A stretch of DNA of 34,434 nt, from assembly GCA_964584165.1 (NCBI GenBank), contig CAZOYW010000032.1, positions 1-34,434 of the forward strand, given 5' to 3'. The DNA comes from CAZKCI01 sp964584165. GTDB lineage: Bacteria; Auribacterota; Erginobacteria; Erginobacterales; CAZKCI01. Position numbers and translations under genes: made by a program. The notes beneath the pieces were generated by a model. That model was given only the letters and a program-made list of their open reading frames with translations. It had not been told where the DNA came from and made no database searches. Shown here in pieces: positions 16,501 through 24,417 of this stretch. Within the stretch, counting starts at the first letter, position 1, and every line of letters starts with the position of its first letter.

Positions 16501-16709
16501 GGGCCGTTCTCTGGCACAAACTTTGAGGCAGGAACCAATGCGCCATACACGGCAGCACGGCAAGCGACTAGCGGCCGCCGCGCCCACCAGAGGTGCAGGG
16601 TGGAGATATGGCCCTTGCGGACAGACTTCTCCCTGCTCGCCTCTGCCGAAATCGCCTCAATGGGAAGATAATCTTCGATCAGGAGCTTGCTATTTCCAAC
16701 TATACTCAT
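13533..16709 (-). CDS. DUF1156 adenine-specific DNA methyltransferase (COG1743-like)
   Basis: The 1058-residue protein opens with the DUF1156 signature (LLIEDYLPIEAISAEASREK...HLWWARRPL). SAM motif I is DMFAGGGAIPLEALRLGCEA (168-187), and catalytic motif IV is DPPYYDNVPYS (645-655), typical of N6-adenine methylases. Between them are two zinc-binding patches (C346, C351, C364 and C412, C415, C429). By family it should methylate host DNA for self-recognition in a restriction-like system. It sits 6 bases after the AIPR stop and 3 before the deaminase fusion, the spacing of a single operon. No truncation or missing catalytic residue is visible. Confidence 0.9.
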   Translation of the reverse strand: MSIVGNSKLLIEDYLPIEAISAEASREKSVRKGHISTLHLWWARRPLVACRAAVYGALVPASKFVPENGPDNKKQSLGRANAAKFIKRLCRYPSSTNPEEKVDIDRAVAEAQIHILEAHSQRLTQEITGWKEGKLPKPGWVDEFKWKGDKITAKDISRGNAPRPRVLDMFAGGGAIPLEALRLGCEAYALDLNPVAHIIELCTLVYPQKYGKPDASVRGMTGPKNETGQTTWGGLADEVRYWGNWVLLKVKAEIGDLYPLIPDPDYKGNRPDIELNRETGEWVISRKGAKTQEEDDPFEPPQKVMSFAEDTQLRLSTQSLGCSPISKTPPGYLMPVAYLWTRTVKCKNPTCAATVPLVKQTWLCKKDGRYVAMKIVAPRGKKEVHFEVVEARTEKGLGFDPEAFSKAGNATCPFCGTVADSDYVKAEGCAKRMGEQLMAVACTRPGAKGKVYLSATDVPDAAPDNAAIQKRIEALCKQTGLSVPDEPIVTDAKNSCWTYLYGLTHFGDLFNIRQMFALLSLCDAVRTLHDQLQESCTTREHALAVVTLIGTGVSKLSDFCSTLCTFNYTGGRGVKNTFGRQALPMVWDYSETNVFNPDGASWPAVIEDIPSVLDNIPPSVPGAVSRGSATTLPCASGSLDAIITDPPYYDNVPYSNISDYFYAWLRRSVGKFYGEHFAGSGTPKKSEAVADATRHKGDRSRAKRAYEEMMAASFAEAARTLKRDGQMTVVYAHKTTLGWATLVDAIRCAGLLVTEAWPLDTEKPGRLRDQESAALASSIFLVARKRDAASKTGNYEADVVPELGSIVRERVETLWEMGISGADLVIACVGAGLRAFTKYSRVEFANGEEVPAERFLSEVEAVVLETILGKLSKTVGAKAGATLSGLDPFARFYVLWRYTYGGAELDAGEAIIFAHGTHVELDGAHGMSYGKRALLEKKKNKYRLRDYTERGSEDYLGQPSGDGASAPAVDTLHRLLWLMEHKPPKIPDFLSEARPNVEQLRLVAQALSGPALKGGELANVSSTAEQSALGKLLANWNAIVVGKAAVEDQRKGQQNLEI

Positions 16710-16715
16710 TATTGC

Positions 16716-18431
16716 TCAGCCGATTCTTGGAAGCGCCTCGTTGAACCACTTTGTTGCTCGCGCCTCGGTGGTATAGGCACGTTCTATTCTGGCAATCACC
16801 TTCTCATAGAAATCTTCGGAGCGAATGAGTGTAGTGAGTTCCTGCTTCTCGATATCCGACTGGTCAAGGACAGCCTGGATATACTTGTCCATCGCATACT
16901 CGGCGTACTTGCGAAGTCGCTCCTCTGCCCCTTTGCTAGTGATAGTGGCTTCCGAGAGCTTCTTCATATAGGTCGCTCCATTCCGTAATGATAGAATCTT
17001 GGACATGACGGCCAACAGGAAGAGAGTTCCGCCTTTCTTCACAACCCGTGCCTCATTAGTGTTGAGCGTGGCAATTCGATCCTTCACAACCGCCTTGCAG
17101 ATCTCCCCACAAGTCCATTGGAAAAGAACCTCCTCGATGTGCACGTCAGGGGGGAAGACAAAATCATGATCTCTGGAGAAGATAAGGGCTTTGTATTTAT
17201 AAGCCAAGACAGGATGGCCGCGAAACGCCGCCGCATATTGCCCGATAACGTCAATCCGGATTTGGCGCAGTTTCCCGTCTTCACGATACTGTTTGAGATC
17301 GCCTTCGGGACGGGAACCGCGGCGAGTCAAGTAGATGTATGGTTTCGATAGTTTAGCGAACTCGGTCTTCAGGCGGCGTTGAGTCTTATCCTGGGAAGCG
17401 ATGTCCCATGTGCGAATAGGGTTTTGAGAGTTAGTAAAACGAATCACGTCGTCAACGATCTCTGTCGAGGCGGCAATGAAGCGAGCTAGAACTGACACGT
17501 CATCGAGTTTATTCTTGGGGCCTTGCGCGAGAGAAACGGCTGTCTGGCAGCCATTCACGATGCTGAAGTTCTTCAGTTGTACAACCTTCGGTTTTGGGAT
17601 GAAATCATCGCACACAAAAGTCATACCGTTATTATACGCCCAGAAGTTACCCCGTTCTGTTTCGCTATTTAGTGTCTCTGCTATACCGGCGTTGACCGAT
17701 CCCTTCCTCACTCCCAGAAAAAGGCGAATGTTGCGGTCAAAGAGAAGTTCCTCGTGTTTCTCGTACAAGCGAACAATCTCCTGGGCAGGAATACTGGCGA
17801 CATAAGCCTTGCCGAAGGATCCGGTGAACGGCAAACCACGGCCATTGAGAATAGCGATATCCTCGGTCTCGATGCGGCGGGACGACCCCTCGAGCTCCTC
17901 CCATGTTGATCGGAGCATGTCAAGATGGTAGTGCCGCATAGCACGGCGTTTCTGGAGATGCTCGGGGTTCTGATTGAAGACACCAATATGTTTATCAATA
18001 TTGGGGCACTTTGGGCCAGTGTAAAGATACCAGAGTTCTACGCCTGATCCGTTTTGGATCGCCCGAAGATAGTCTTCAGCTGCCAGCGCAAGGTCGGCTC
18101 TTCCATCGCGGCGTAAAGCTTCTGGATTTACTAGCCAATTCAGACTGCTCTCAAGTTTCGCCACCTGAGCCTGTTTTGGACGGAAAGAAAAATCGGCAGA
18201 ATATTTGCCCTGGGCAAGAATGACTCTCCCCTCATCTTCGTCCACCCAAAACAGGTCTATGCCCTTATCATTTGCTCCTTCAATGGAGATTGCTTCGCGA
18301 GCATCGTCATCGGCAAGTTCAAGGATATTAGTGGCGCACCAAAACAGGAAAGCAGCATCCTCGCTAAGTCTTTCACGTTTGGCAATCCGCTTCACTTCTG
18401 CTGACAAATATTTCTCGAAGGCTTTAACCAT
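16716..18431 (-). CDS. AIPR-family (abortive infection phage resistance) protein with nuclease-like N-terminus
   Basis: The 571-residue protein carries the AIPR core: NIRLFLGVRKGSVNAGIAET, then FWAYNNGMTFVCD, then SIVNGCQTAVSL (about residues 233-300). Its N-terminus reads like a PD-(D/E)xK fold. GANDKGID has D59, a possible acidic residue at E67, and AQGK gives Q74-x-K76. AIPR proteins are known from abortive-infection loci and some type I-like systems; the exact activity is uncertain. The ATG at 18429-18431 is 2 bases from the helicase stop and the gene ends 6 bases before the methyltransferase start. It therefore appears to be an integral part of the operon, probably the nucleolytic or abortive component (inferred). 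Confidence 0.85.
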   Translation of the reverse strand: MVKAFEKYLSAEVKRIAKRERLSEDAAFLFWCATNILELADDDAREAISIEGANDKGIDLFWVDEDEGRVILAQGKYSADFSFRPKQAQVAKLESSLNWLVNPEALRRDGRADLALAAEDYLRAIQNGSGVELWYLYTGPKCPNIDKHIGVFNQNPEHLQKRRAMRHYHLDMLRSTWEELEGSSRRIETEDIAILNGRGLPFTGSFGKAYVASIPAQEIVRLYEKHEELLFDRNIRLFLGVRKGSVNAGIAETLNSETERGNFWAYNNGMTFVCDDFIPKPKVVQLKNFSIVNGCQTAVSLAQGPKNKLDDVSVLARFIAASTEIVDDVIRFTNSQNPIRTWDIASQDKTQRRLKTEFAKLSKPYIYLTRRGSRPEGDLKQYREDGKLRQIRIDVIGQYAAAFRGHPVLAYKYKALIFSRDHDFVFPPDVHIEEVLFQWTCGEICKAVVKDRIATLNTNEARVVKKGGTLFLLAVMSKILSLRNGATYMKKLSEATITSKGAEERLRKYAEYAMDKYIQAVLDQSDIEKQELTTLIRSEDFYEKVIARIERAYTTEARATKWFNEALPRIG

Positions 18432-18433
18432 GA

Positions 18434-21400
18434 CTATGCCCTCCTTATTCGCTGTTCGGCGGTCGCCTGTATCGAATCTGCCGATATATCGTAGAACCTC
18501 GCCGACACAATCTGCTTGGCCGCATGTTCAAGATGCTTGGCAGGATTTTGGATCATAACGGGGACAGGATCTGGCTCGTGTAGGGGATTCCAGACCACGT
18601 AGAGCCAGAAGGAATCGCCGAGTTGCTGGGCTTTATACCATTCGTTGGTGGTCAGACGGATGGACTGCCCCTTTTGGCGGCCTTTGACCTCGATCCGGCG
18701 GACACCGTTGACCGGATCGCGGTAACCGGTCTGAGGGTCAGCAGGACCAAGGCTGCGGACATCAAAGCCGATCTTCAGATGGCCGACACGCTCGGTCTCC
18801 CACCCGCGCCTTCGCTCGTATGCGATAACGACCTCCTCGGCAGCAAGCTCGCTCTTGCGCGATGTTTCAGGATCGAGGTCTCCGATAAGATCCCCCGATA
18901 TAGGAACATCAACTTGAGCCGCGGGCAGGACGATGGCGGTGGCGAGATGGCGCAAGGGGCCGTGACGAGCTATTTCTAAGCGTTTGAGACCATCAAACCG
19001 TTCTTGCCGGGTGCGCTGAAGGTCTGCCAGATCATTCTCGGCTCTTTGACGCGCCAGGGCGGTTTCCGGAGACGCGGCCTCGCGCGAACGGAGGGACATA
19101 ACTCGGTTCTGCGCGGCTCTGATACGGGCGGCGAATGACTTTTCGAGGTAATCCCGGCAGACCTCGACGAAGTGGCGGCGCTCCTCCCGGCAGGCTTCGC
19201 GCCGTTGGGTCTGGTAGGTGGATTTCAGGAAATCCGCGGCAGGAGAGTAATCGAACCGATTAATCTTAGCCGGTGGGGAGGGATGGACCGGTAGATCTAG
19301 CAAAATATCGGCCGGAATAACACTGAAGCGATCATCTCGACAATCTTCTCCCACGGAAGCAAGGGATTCGATTTTCTCGCGAACGGCAATCAATTCGCCG
19401 TAGAGGGTTTGCGGCTCTCCTTTAGTGTTTTCGCCCCGGATGGAGATTTCGAAAAAATGAAGGAGATATGGGGCATCCGTTTTGGCCGAAGTTATGGTGG
19501 ATAGGTCGGCGGGGGATTGGAGATATACCGCCGTTGCGCCAGTGAATGAGGCCAGCTTCTTATTCAATTTCTCATCAACGGCGGAATATAGGGCATGGCC
19601 GGGCCCGAGAAGAACGGCGTCTATGTGCTGGTTTTGTTCCAGGTGGCCTTTATGAAAAGTAATTTTGCGATAGGACGATTCCGGTTTGCCCAGGCGTCGG
19701 ATAGTCTCCAGCCGTTCCGACCGCAAATCGGCGAGAACATGCTCGACGCGCCAGAGACCGTCCGCACGGGGATCTACTTTGAGCCCGATTTCCTGAGCGG
19801 CCTTGATGAATTGGTCTTCGACGTAGCGAGGCATCAACCGTCGTTCCTCAGCTTCCACATTGGCCTTTCGGAAGCCGGGCAAGTCCACGCTGGCGCGGGC
19901 CAGCGCGATGCCGGTCGCCTGCTCGTATTTCAAGAGCCTTGCTGGGTCAACCTTCTCGATGCGATCAAGGTATTCATCAAGGCGGCGGGGATCATGAGCG
20001 GCCTCGCGGAGCATTTCCGCCAGGTTTACGTCGTTCAGGGATAGAATCTCCCCGACCACGTCGAAAACGCGATCGGCGAGAACGGCGCGCATTTGCTCGA
20101 GTTTCTCCAAGAGGCGTTGCAGAATGCGGCCTTCGATAACGGGCTGGCCCTCGTCAGACTCGGCGGCGACAAAATTGAAGGCATGGCACTCGCGATCCTG
20201 CCCGATGCGATGGATGCGGCCAAGCCTTTGTTCCAGGCGGGTCGGATTCCAGGGCAAATCGTAGTTGATCATCAGATGGCAAAACTGAAGGTTTATCCCC
20301 TCACCAGCGGCTTCCGTGGCGACGCATATCTGCCGGGAAACGCGGAAGTTCTCCTGAGCGCGTTTGCGCTCTTGGGGGTTCATGCCGCCGTGGATTTCGC
20401 AAGTCGAATAGCCCCACCTTTCCAGATGATCGCGGAGATGGTTCAATGTATCCCGGTGTTCCGTAAAGATGAGAAGCTTCCCTCGGCCGTCTTGGAGCTC
20501 ATGAAACTCGGCTTTCTTCAAGCTCATCTGAAGAGCGGCGAGTTTGGAATCGGCATCCGGCCCTTTGTCTTTGAGACGCTTTGAACGCGCTAAGACTTCC
20601 CCGAGGGCCGCGATTTCTGCGCGGAGTTGGTCCAATTCAAGAGCGGCGGTCGCATCGTCAACGAGTAAATCCCGCTCAGCCTCATCGAGGTCATCCTCTT
20701 CTTGTTCGGTGTCGCTGATTCGGCCTTGGATTTGCGCAAGCCGATTCGCGCGTTGGGAAGGGGATAGAACTTCGAGTTCCGCCAGAAGCTTTTTCTGTTT
20801 CTCCAGGCGGCGCCAAAGGGACTGGTGAATGGCCATGGTCGAACTGGCCAGGCGGCGCTGGAGGACCGTCCGGGCTAAGGCTACGCTCTGTTTCCTGCGT
20901 CCGCTCGCTTGGGGCAGAAATTCGTTGATATACGCCGTCACGGCTTTGTAGAGGTCGTATTCCTCGCGATTCAACTGGAAGGTGACAGTATGGGCATATC
21001 GATCGGGGAACAAACGACGCCCATTGAGGTCCTTTAGGTCTTCCTTAAGGCGGCGAAGCGCCCAGGGGCAATCCGGCCCCAGCCGCATGATGTCCCGACG
21101 GATCTCGCCGGCCTTATCGGCCAGCCGATGCGGTTCGGGAAATATGTCGGGGTCCAATAGGCGAACGAAATGCGCGAAGCGGTCGTCGTCGCCGTGGTGA
21201 GGAGTAGCCGTCAGGAGAACAACATGGTCGGCTTGTGCCGTCAATCTCTCGGCGAGTTGGTAGCGTTTGGTCTTCTCGGCCTCATCGCCGCGTTTCGAAG
21301 AGCGTTTCGTGTAGGCGCTGCACTTGTGGGCTTCGTCGATGATGATGAGGTCCCAGCGCTGTTCCCAGATGCGCTCCCGGACATCTTCCTGCTTGGCGTA

Positions 21401-22024
21401 GTCGATTGACGCTATAACTTGGTTGTTGCGTTGCCACGGATTGGTCAACTGCTGTTGGTCCACGGCTGAAAATATGATGTCGAAAGTCTCGCCGAACCAG
21501 CGGAGCATCTCGTCCTGCCACTGGATGGTCAGCGGCGAGGGGCAGAGGATCAAAATGCGTTCAATGGCTTCGCGCAGTTTGAGTTCCTTGACGAGCAAGC
21601 CGGCCATGATCGTCTTTCCCGCGCCGGGGTCATCCGCAAGGAGGAAACGTAAGCGGGGTTGCGGTAGCATTTTTATATATACCGCTTCAATCTGATGCGG
21701 AAGCGTTCGAATACCCGACAAGCTGACGGCAAAATGCGGATCGTGGGTGTAGGCCAAGCGAATGCGGGCCGATTCGATAAGCAGCCGGACTTGTTCGGCA
21801 TTGGCCGGGACGATGCTTGTCGTATCGCCGCCGGTAGCGCCGATGAGGGTATGGGCTTCCTGTTCGGAGATGACCGCCTCATCCAGCAGACCGGAGGGCA
21901 GTCGGACGCGGCATTCGTAACCGTTAGCGAGGGGGCGAATACCCTCGATGACTACTTGCTGGTCAAAATGGCCGGGGAGATGAACCTTTCGTCCGATCGG
22001 GAACTTGGGGGATTCTATGGTCAT
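18434..22024 (-). CDS. SNF2/RapA-like helicase with C-terminal DUF3883 domain
   Basis: The 1196-residue protein is a superfamily II ATPase. Walker A is DDPGAGKT (131-138), DEAH-type motif II is DEAH (230-233) and motif III is TATP (272-275). A coiled, charged insert follows (about 400-520), then the second lobe with ATEAAGEGINLQ and QRLGRIHRIGQ (motif VI). Near the C-terminus (about 1040-1150) is a DUF3883-like segment, AYERRRGWETERVG...GFDVRS...RRIEVKGR...LTTNEW, with the D and E-x-K pattern of restriction-nuclease-like folds. This build resembles the DISARM DrmD helicase. It is the first gene of the operon, behind a recognisable promoter, with AAGAGA before the ATG. It probably recognises or remodels foreign DNA (inferred). 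Confidence 0.9.
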   Translation of the reverse strand: MTIESPKFPIGRKVHLPGHFDQQVVIEGIRPLANGYECRVRLPSGLLDEAVISEQEAHTLIGATGGDTTSIVPANAEQVRLLIESARIRLAYTHDPHFAVSLSGIRTLPHQIEAVYIKMLPQPRLRFLLADDPGAGKTIMAGLLVKELKLREAIERILILCPSPLTIQWQDEMLRWFGETFDIIFSAVDQQQLTNPWQRNNQVIASIDYAKQEDVRERIWEQRWDLIIIDEAHKCSAYTKRSSKRGDEAEKTKRYQLAERLTAQADHVVLLTATPHHGDDDRFAHFVRLLDPDIFPEPHRLADKAGEIRRDIMRLGPDCPWALRRLKEDLKDLNGRRLFPDRYAHTVTFQLNREEYDLYKAVTAYINEFLPQASGRRKQSVALARTVLQRRLASSTMAIHQSLWRRLEKQKKLLAELEVLSPSQRANRLAQIQGRISDTEQEEDDLDEAERDLLVDDATAALELDQLRAEIAALGEVLARSKRLKDKGPDADSKLAALQMSLKKAEFHELQDGRGKLLIFTEHRDTLNHLRDHLERWGYSTCEIHGGMNPQERKRAQENFRVSRQICVATEAAGEGINLQFCHLMINYDLPWNPTRLEQRLGRIHRIGQDRECHAFNFVAAESDEGQPVIEGRILQRLLEKLEQMRAVLADRVFDVVGEILSLNDVNLAEMLREAAHDPRRLDEYLDRIEKVDPARLLKYEQATGIALARASVDLPGFRKANVEAEERRLMPRYVEDQFIKAAQEIGLKVDPRADGLWRVEHVLADLRSERLETIRRLGKPESSYRKITFHKGHLEQNQHIDAVLLGPGHALYSAVDEKLNKKLASFTGATAVYLQSPADLSTITSAKTDAPYLLHFFEISIRGENTKGEPQTLYGELIAVREKIESLASVGEDCRDDRFSVIPADILLDLPVHPSPPAKINRFDYSPAADFLKSTYQTQRREACREERRHFVEVCRDYLEKSFAARIRAAQNRVMSLRSREAASPETALARQRAENDLADLQRTRQERFDGLKRLEIARHGPLRHLATAIVLPAAQVDVPISGDLIGDLDPETSRKSELAAEEVVIAYERRRGWETERVGHLKIGFDVRSLGPADPQTGYRDPVNGVRRIEVKGRQKGQSIRLTTNEWYKAQQLGDSFWLYVVWNPLHEPDPVPVMIQNPAKHLEHAAKQIVSARFYDISADSIQATAEQRIRRA

Positions 22025-22041
22025 AGTGTCTCTTGATTGAA

Positions 22042-22070
22042 ATTATATGAAAAATGGATCGACCAAGCAA
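22042..22070 (-). promoter_or_regulatory. Sigma70-type promoter for the defence operon
   Basis: On the minus strand TTGCTT (22065-22070) and a consensus TATAAT (22042-22047) are separated by 17 bases. They lie 18 bases from the helicase ATG at 22024. The predicted transcript leader is only about 10 nt. No operator-like dyad is evident. Confidence 0.6.
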
Positions 22071-22157
22071 GCTGTGGATGAGGAGAGAAGCATATCGGAG
22101 AGCAGGAAGCATCGGAGGTTTCGCCCCTACATGCAGCCTCGGATCAACGAAGACGAT

Positions 22158-23342
22158 TCAATAGGTCAGTATTGAGAGCCACCGCTTGCCCGCCGTGCCC
22201 AGGTCCCAGCGGCCGCGGGAACGGACGACGATCCGGGCGCCGTTCCGGCCGAGCGCCTCCTCGTTGACCCCAACGATGGCATAGTTCTTCTTCGCCAGGA
22301 GTTGCTCCTTCTCGGGATCAGCCGCGCGGGCGGCGAGGGGGAGGCCGTTCTCGGCACAGGAGAGGACGACGGCGCCCCCCGCGAAGTCGGGGACGTTCCA
22401 GAGGGCGCCATAGCGGTCGAAGTAGTCGGGGACGCGGGCGAGCTTCGCGACGATCTCGAAGGCGGCGGGGACGGCGTCGAGAAGCTCGGCCAGCGTGAAG
22501 TCGGGGTTGGCCCCATGCTCCCGGTAGAGGCGGAGGGGGTCGATCCCGACCAGGTTCCAGCCGTTGGAGTTCCCGTGGTCGGGGACGATCTTCTGGGACT
22601 TCTGCCAACCCCGGAAGCGGGAGTTGAGCATGAGGGCGATCTCGAGGTGGAGGTGGGAGCGCCAGACCGGAATCTTGTAACCGCCGGAGGTGTTCCCCAT
22701 CACCCCGATCGCCTCTCCCGCGGCCACCGCCTTTCCCGGTTTGATCGCTTCGGCCGGCCGGGAGAGGTGGCCGTAGAGGGAGTAGACCGTTCCCAGGGGG
22801 TCCTCGTGGGCGAGGACGACGTAGGTCCCATAGTCGGAGTTCCCGGGATAGCGGTTCAGGTATTCCACCCGGCCGGGGGCGATCGCCCTCACCTCGTCGG
22901 TCGCCCGCCCGTGCCGGTCGTGGGCGAGGGGGGCGATGTCGATCCCCTCGTGGAAGGCGGCGAGGATCCTTTTCGCCACCCGCTCGCTCCGGACCGATCC
23001 GAAGGTGGCGAACTTCGGATCCCCGTTCACGGAAGGCATGAGGACGCCGGGCGTCTCCCAGGCGAGGAGGTTTTCCCGGCCGGTGGGGTAGCGCAATTCC
23101 CGCCACGGTCCGGGGGAGGAGGGCGCAGGCGTCGGCGTCGCCGCCACCCCCGCGGTTTTCCCGCCGTCGTCAGTGCGTCTACAGGAGAGCAGGACCCCCG
23201 CGATGATCGCAAAGACAATAATGGGGGACGGACTTGACTTGTTGACTTGCCTGCTCAATTGGGGGAAGGGAGAAGGTTTAGGACCGGTGTCGTCATGGTG
23301 CCGGAAAAATAATGCAAGAAAAAGCGCGCAGTATCGATCCAT
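22158..23342 (-). CDS. M23-family metallopeptidase lipoprotein, 5' end displaced by RAYT element
   Basis: The LytM/M23 domain is clear: H131-x3-D135 (HEGID), H192 in GHLS, and H230-L-H232 (SHLHLEI). That is a complete zinc site for a cell-wall endopeptidase. Before it come a lipoprotein signal (IIVFAIIAGVLLSC, Cys at 54) and a Thr/Pro-rich linker. However, codons upstream of 23224 lie inside the neighbouring transposase element, so the native start codon is not present. The only in-frame ATG (23340-23342) belongs to the element and has no good ribosome binding site. Either the chimeric 394-residue form is made, or the gene is silenced. The native part runs from 22158 to 23223. Residue numbers refer to the 394-residue form. 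Confidence 0.65.
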   Translation of the reverse strand: MDRYCALFLALFFRHHDDTGPKPSPFPQLSRQVNKSSPSPIIVFAIIAGVLLSCRRTDDGGKTAGVAATPTPAPSSPGPWRELRYPTGRENLLAWETPGVLMPSVNGDPKFATFGSVRSERVAKRILAAFHEGIDIAPLAHDRHGRATDEVRAIAPGRVEYLNRYPGNSDYGTYVVLAHEDPLGTVYSLYGHLSRPAEAIKPGKAVAAGEAIGVMGNTSGGYKIPVWRSHLHLEIALMLNSRFRGWQKSQKIVPDHGNSNGWNLVGIDPLRLYREHGANPDFTLAELLDAVPAAFEIVAKLARVPDYFDRYGALWNVPDFAGGAVVLSCAENGLPLAARAADPEKEQLLAKKNYAIVGVNEEALGRNGARIVVRSRGRWDLGTAGKRWLSILTY

Positions 23343-24417
23343 ATCTATGAGAGTCCGGGAGGCTAGATCGTATACGACTTGGGTCAACCCGAGAGGAGAT
23401 GATGCTGATGCCACGGCGAGCTAGAATCGATTTCCCAGGCGCTCTGCATCATATCGGGATTCGCGGCATCAACAAGGCCGAAATATTCTACGATCGCCGG
23501 GATCGCATGAACTTTCTTGCGCGCCTGGGGTTGCGCGCGTTGGCCACCAAGACCGAGTGCTTCGCCTGGGCGTTGATGTCCAATCATGCCCATTTCCTTC
23601 TCCGGTCGGGCCCCGGTTCTCTACCCAGTTTTATGCAAAGCCTGCTTACGAGCTATGCTCGATATTTCAACCGCCGGCATCAGAGAGTGGGCTACCTGTT
23701 TCAGAATCGCTACAAATCGATTATCTGCCAGGAGAAAAGATATTTCCTCGAATTGGTCCGATACATCCATCTCAATCCCCTGCGGGCCGGATTAGTCCCG
23801 GGGATTGATTCGTTGATCGATTACCCCTGGTGTGGCCACGGTGTCATCATGGGGAAACGAGCGATTCAATGGCAGAACGTCCGGACCGTTCTGGATCTGT
23901 TCGGCTCAAACGATGAGCGGTCGAGACAGTCCTATATGAGTTTTATCCGGTCCGGGGTGGCCCAAGGGCATCGGGAGGACTTGTCGGGTGGAGGGCTGAT
24001 CCGCAGCTCGGGAGGTTGGCAGAAACTTCGGGAGATGAGAAAACGCGGGATCCGTCAGCGCGGAGATGAACGGATTCTCGGCAGCGGTAGCTTCGTTGAA
24101 GAGATCCTCGGCGCTATTGGAGAAAATCTGGCCCCCAAAGGGCGCTCCCTCGCCGCCAAGCAAACCCTGGCCGGTCTTCTGGGGCGAGTTGCCGCTGAGA
24201 TCGGTGTCGACCCAAAGGATGTAATCATCAGGAAAAAGACCCCAGCCTGCTGTGCCGCTCGGGCACGGGTGGCTTTCATAGCCACGCGGGAGTGGGGCTA
24301 TTCCCTCACCGAAGTCGCGGCCTTTCTCGGAGTTGACCGTGCAGCCGTATTTCGTGCCATTGAGAAAATGGACGGTGGGGCCGCCGCCGAGTAAGTCAAC
24401 AAGTCAAGTCCGTCCCC
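23224..24417 (+). mobile_element. IS200-like REP-associated (RAYT) element with 25-bp perfect terminal inverted repeats
   Basis: The left end 23224-23248 starts GGGGACGGACTTGACTTG and the right end 24393-24417 is its exact complement (25 of 25). Between them lies one Y1 transposase. No target duplication is seen, as expected for this family. The right end supplies the last base of the cooS stop codon, and the left end abuts the signal-peptide coding of the M23 gene. The ends contain the internal direct repeat ACTTG. Confidence 0.85.
23408..24394 (+). CDS. REP-associated tyrosine (Y1/HUH) transposase
   Basis: The 328-residue protein starts MPRRARIDFPGALHHIGIRG, the usual opening of this family. 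That supports the ATG at 23408, with GAGAGGAG 10 bases upstream, over the ATGs at 23399 and 23402. The HUH motif is H60-A-H62 (MSNHAHFLL). The candidate nucleophilic Tyr is in SYARYFNRRH (Y83 or Y86), and FQNRYKSI and RYIHLNPLRAGLV follow. A C-terminal helix-turn-helix resembling the DnaA DNA-binding end covers about 230-320. It should nick and join single-stranded DNA at the element's palindromic ends. The reading frame is intact and its TAA overlaps the right terminal repeat, so it may still be active. Confidence 0.9.
   Translation: MPRRARIDFPGALHHIGIRGINKAEIFYDRRDRMNFLARLGLRALATKTECFAWALMSNHAHFLLRSGPGSLPSFMQSLLTSYARYFNRRHQRVGYLFQNRYKSIICQEKRYFLELVRYIHLNPLRAGLVPGIDSLIDYPWCGHGVIMGKRAIQWQNVRTVLDLFGSNDERSRQSYMSFIRSGVAQGHREDLSGGGLIRSSGGWQKLREMRKRGIRQRGDERILGSGSFVEEILGAIGENLAPKGRSLAAKQTLAGLLGRVAAEIGVDPKDVIIRKKTPACCAARARVAFIATREWGYSLTEVAAFLGVDRAAVFRAIEKMDGGAAAE

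Noticed and set aside
22302..23237. 311-codon plus-strand frame opposite the M23 peptidase
   Set aside because: It is a shadow of the peptidase gene, with a Gly/Val/Asp-rich composition and no domain.
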